Source of the DNA: Pseudisothecium myosuroides
Lineage: Eukaryota; Streptophyta; Bryopsida; Hypnales; Lembophyllaceae
NCBI GenBank assembly: GCA_951799445.1
Contig: OX637295.1
Location: forward strand, 20,274,001 to 20,338,000
Length of the DNA stretch: 64,000 nt
Direction: 5' to 3'
Positions 61,890 through 64,000 of this stretch are shown piece after piece. The position numbers and the translations under genes were made by a program. How positions within the stretch are numbered: the first letter of the stretch is position 1; every line of letters starts with the position of its first letter. Below the pieces are notes generated by a model, which saw only the letters and a program-made list of their open reading frames with translations, did no database searches and was not told the DNA's origin.

Positions 61890-62600
61890 AAAAGTTATTA
61901 AGGTTTGAAGTTGTGAAGACCCAAGGCCTTCCATTGAGAGGGCAGAGGCTTCATCAAGCCATAACTTTTGCGTCGTTTGCTTGTTCATTTTGAAACTTAT
62001 AGGGTTTGTAGATCTTGTTTATAGCTTTCTAAGAAGCTATTAAACTTGTGATTTGGAGTTTGGAGTGAAAAGTTATCATCTGCTGAAGCTTGGAGCAGAG
62101 ATTGAGCTTGGAGGAGGAAGGCCGAGACTTCGACGGCCACAACTTTGGGTCAGTTGTTTTGTTGAAGTTGAAACTTTGGGAGTAGTTAGAATATGAGCTC
62201 ACCTTTCTAGAATGAGTTCATTTGTTTGATTTGAGCTTAATATGCAAAAGTTAAGTAGTAATAAAGTTTGAGGTGTTTCTTGCCTTCTTAATTGAGAAAG
62301 CCGAGATCCTACACCTCATAACTTTTGGACAGTAGTTTGGATTGTAGTGAAATTTTCACAAGTTGTAGATGGTAAGGAGGGCTTTCCAAATTGCTATCAC
62401 ACTTGTGATTTGGAGTTGTTAAACAAAAGTTATTGAGTTTTGAAGAAGCAGTAGTTGGTTGCTAAGGGAGAAGAGGACCTCTACTTTGCTCGCTAATAAC
62501 TTTTGGACAGTAGCTTAGTTTGAGTTGAAATTTATAGGATAGTTGTATTATGTTATTAGCTTTCCAAAAAGCTAAGACACTTAGAATTTAAGCTTGTAGA
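61890..62600. repeat. degenerate tandem repeat, period about 175 bp
   Basis: Phrases AACTTTTGGACAGTAG, GTTGAAATTT, AGCTTTCCAAAAAGCTA, CACTTGTGATTTGGAGTT and AAAAGTTATTGA recur in the same order four times, near 61890, 62070, 62240 and 62425. Copies differ by 20-30% by eye. Possibly internal to a retrotransposon LTR. Confidence 0.65.
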
Positions 62601-63204
62601 TCATATGTGGCACTAGTTTGAAGATGGCAGCTTGTGTGGGGAAATAGTTTCTTTTGAAACTAGTTCGGATTTCTTCAAATTCGAATGAAGGAAGGTTTGA
62701 AGACTCAAGACTCAAGATTTTGAAGACTTGAAGATCCTTAAAGGGATCTTCAATGTGTTGTGGCTTGTGGCTCGTTGTCTTTTATGTTATTCCCAGCCGG
62801 TTTTGGAGGCTAGTTGCATATTTCCTTTCTGCTTTGTAAAACCTGTTGCGGGCTTGTGGGTATCCAATAAAGCCCCGTTTTATGTTTGTGGCGACGAAGT
62901 GGGATTAATCACCCACATGGTCGATCTTTTATGTTGTTCCCACTGGTGAAAGGCGCTTCCTGGTCACCGTGGGTTTGAAATTTAGGAGCCAATCTTTCGG
63001 ACGGTCAGCTCGTGGTTTGGCCGTCCCGTTTTACCCGTTCGAGGACTTGTTTCTTATCACACACCCTTACCCTTGGCCCTATAGAGCCACTACAGGATAG
63101 GCCAACGGAAGATCAAGTGAAGATTCAAGTGAAGATTCGAGTTTTCAAGAGACCGACCCATATCATTCAACAACTTGCAGCTAGACACCCCGTGTGTTCC
63201 CTAA
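62601..63204. other. unassigned sequence between the two coding parts
   Basis: Contains AATAAAGCCCCGTTT and TTATTCCCAGCCGG/TTGTTCCCACTGG words that look LTR-like. I could not place LTR ends or target duplications. It may be part of an intron or an inserted retroelement. Confidence 0.3.
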
Positions 63205-64000
63205 GCGCGCTCCTCTCTACCCGACAACGTTGACACCCCAAACCCTAAGAGTTTCTGGTTCAAAGTGAGATGTCCATATTGCCGTGACCTCCTCAATCTG
63301 TGCCCCCCGAAGAAGAATTTGGAAGCTAATTTGCAGAATCACTTGGGAGGTTCAAAACACATTTTGGCCGTTGAGGAGGCTCAAAAAGCCCTGACGAAAC
63401 CTGCAGGCTTGCTAAGTGGAAGACGGGGGAGGCCAAGCAGATCGTCTAGCACGAGCGCCCATTCCAACCAACCTGATTTGCATTCTTGGTTCACAGGTCA
63501 CTCGGGATGCAGCCAAGAAGGTATGACTTCCACTTCTGGTCTTGATACAAATGCTGTGAAGGCGTTGATGTGTTGGGGGTTCAGGGATTTGCAGTGTTTG
63601 TACAATGGTTTGTCTTATGCTATTCGAGGCTTGCTAGAGGATCAAATGTCCGGGAAACATTGGTTCAGTGAACCACATCTGCTATCGACTGTCATTGTAG
63701 ATGGGGCGGTTTTACAGATTAGGGGTGCGTTTAGACATAAAGAATGTGCCAGATTTTGTGCTAATGGAAAAGGTTTCATTAACCTCACATGCTCAAAGTG
63801 CGCTCAGATACCACAAGAGAATGATTTCACGAAGAGGGTGGTTAGAGAGGACCGTGCAGTCGATAAGAGAGGCACTAGGACTACTGCCAGTGGTAGGAGA
63901 ATCGGGTATTTGACGGTTGCCGAGCTTGTTCGTCATGGCAAAGACTTGAGGAAGAAGTTAAGGTCAGAAAAACTAAACCACTGGTCTGCTAAAGCTAGGA
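63205..64000 (+). CDS. unrecognised zinc-finger protein, downstream exon, open to the right edge
   Basis: The frame is open for 265 codons from just after a TAA (63202-63204) to base 64000, with no stop. It encodes a possible finger VRCPYCRDLLNLC with NHLGGSKHI (C-x2-C...H-x5-H), matching the layout of the finger in the 60221 exon, then an AT-hook-like GRRGRPSRSS, a W/F-rich middle part and a cysteine pair LTCSKCAQIP followed by basic residues. Likely the same gene as 60221-61053 after a roughly 2.15 kb intron, but the acceptor is not settled: sites I tested do not fit phase 2 cleanly. It could be a separate gene or a transposase-like protein. The end lies off the window. Confidence 0.55.

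Noticed and set aside
1..64000. CRISPR arrays, operons and bacterial-style promoters
   Set aside because: No regularly spaced short repeats with unique spacers were seen, and every supported gene is intron-split and singly spaced.

Overview
The window is nuclear DNA from a land plant. Five protein genes can be rebuilt by joining GT-AG exons in a consistent phase, and their products look like ordinary plant orthologues: VPS53, VAP27, MAD3/BUBR1, single-chain urease and a mitochondrial Tim44-like protein. The spacing (about one gene per 10-12 kb), AT-rich intergenic DNA, introns of 0.1-1.5 kb and plant-type transposons (CACTA, hAT-like and Stowaway-like MITEs) suggest a moderately sized genome. 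A bryophyte or other early-diverging land plant is my guess, but no marker in the window fixes the species.

Layout. 1-6749 (minus): VPS53, a GARP/EARP tethering subunit, with its 3' part off the left edge. 7-12.3 kb: AT-rich DNA with two MITE-like elements. 13520-16023 (plus): a VAP27-type ER contact-site protein, preceded by a tandemly duplicated leader region. 16-20.4 kb: repeats. 20488-24660 (minus): a MAD3/BUBR1-type spindle checkpoint protein of 819 aa. 24.8-26.5 kb: an array-like 5' module. 29485-41953 (minus): a complete plant urease, 18 coding exons and 837 aa. 42.1-43.7 kb: a second copy of the 5' module. 44351-48671 (plus): the Tim44-like gene, 11 exons and 312 aa. 49-58.6 kb: a transposon-rich stretch with a hAT-like MITE, a complete non-autonomous CACTA element with its target duplication, gene debris and a duplicated 3' end of the Tim44-like gene. 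60.2-64 kb (plus): exons of an unrecognised zinc-finger protein that runs off the right edge and has a tRNA-derived SINE between its two visible parts.

The genes do not form a pathway. They are housekeeping functions (retrograde traffic, ER contact sites, mitosis, nitrogen recycling, mitochondrial biogenesis). The most notable points are: a tandem array of nine ABBA-like degron motifs at the C terminus of the checkpoint protein, in addition to an ABBA-KEN-ABBA cassette; a family of TTAA-flanked inverted-repeat elements (piggyBac-like in end structure), one of which can be checked against a paralogous near-empty site in the same window; and a 1.6 kb module containing a non-coding 5' exon that lies upstream of both the checkpoint gene and the urease gene.

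Exon boundaries were placed by hand from splice signals, phase and remembered family similarity. No alignment or database search was run.
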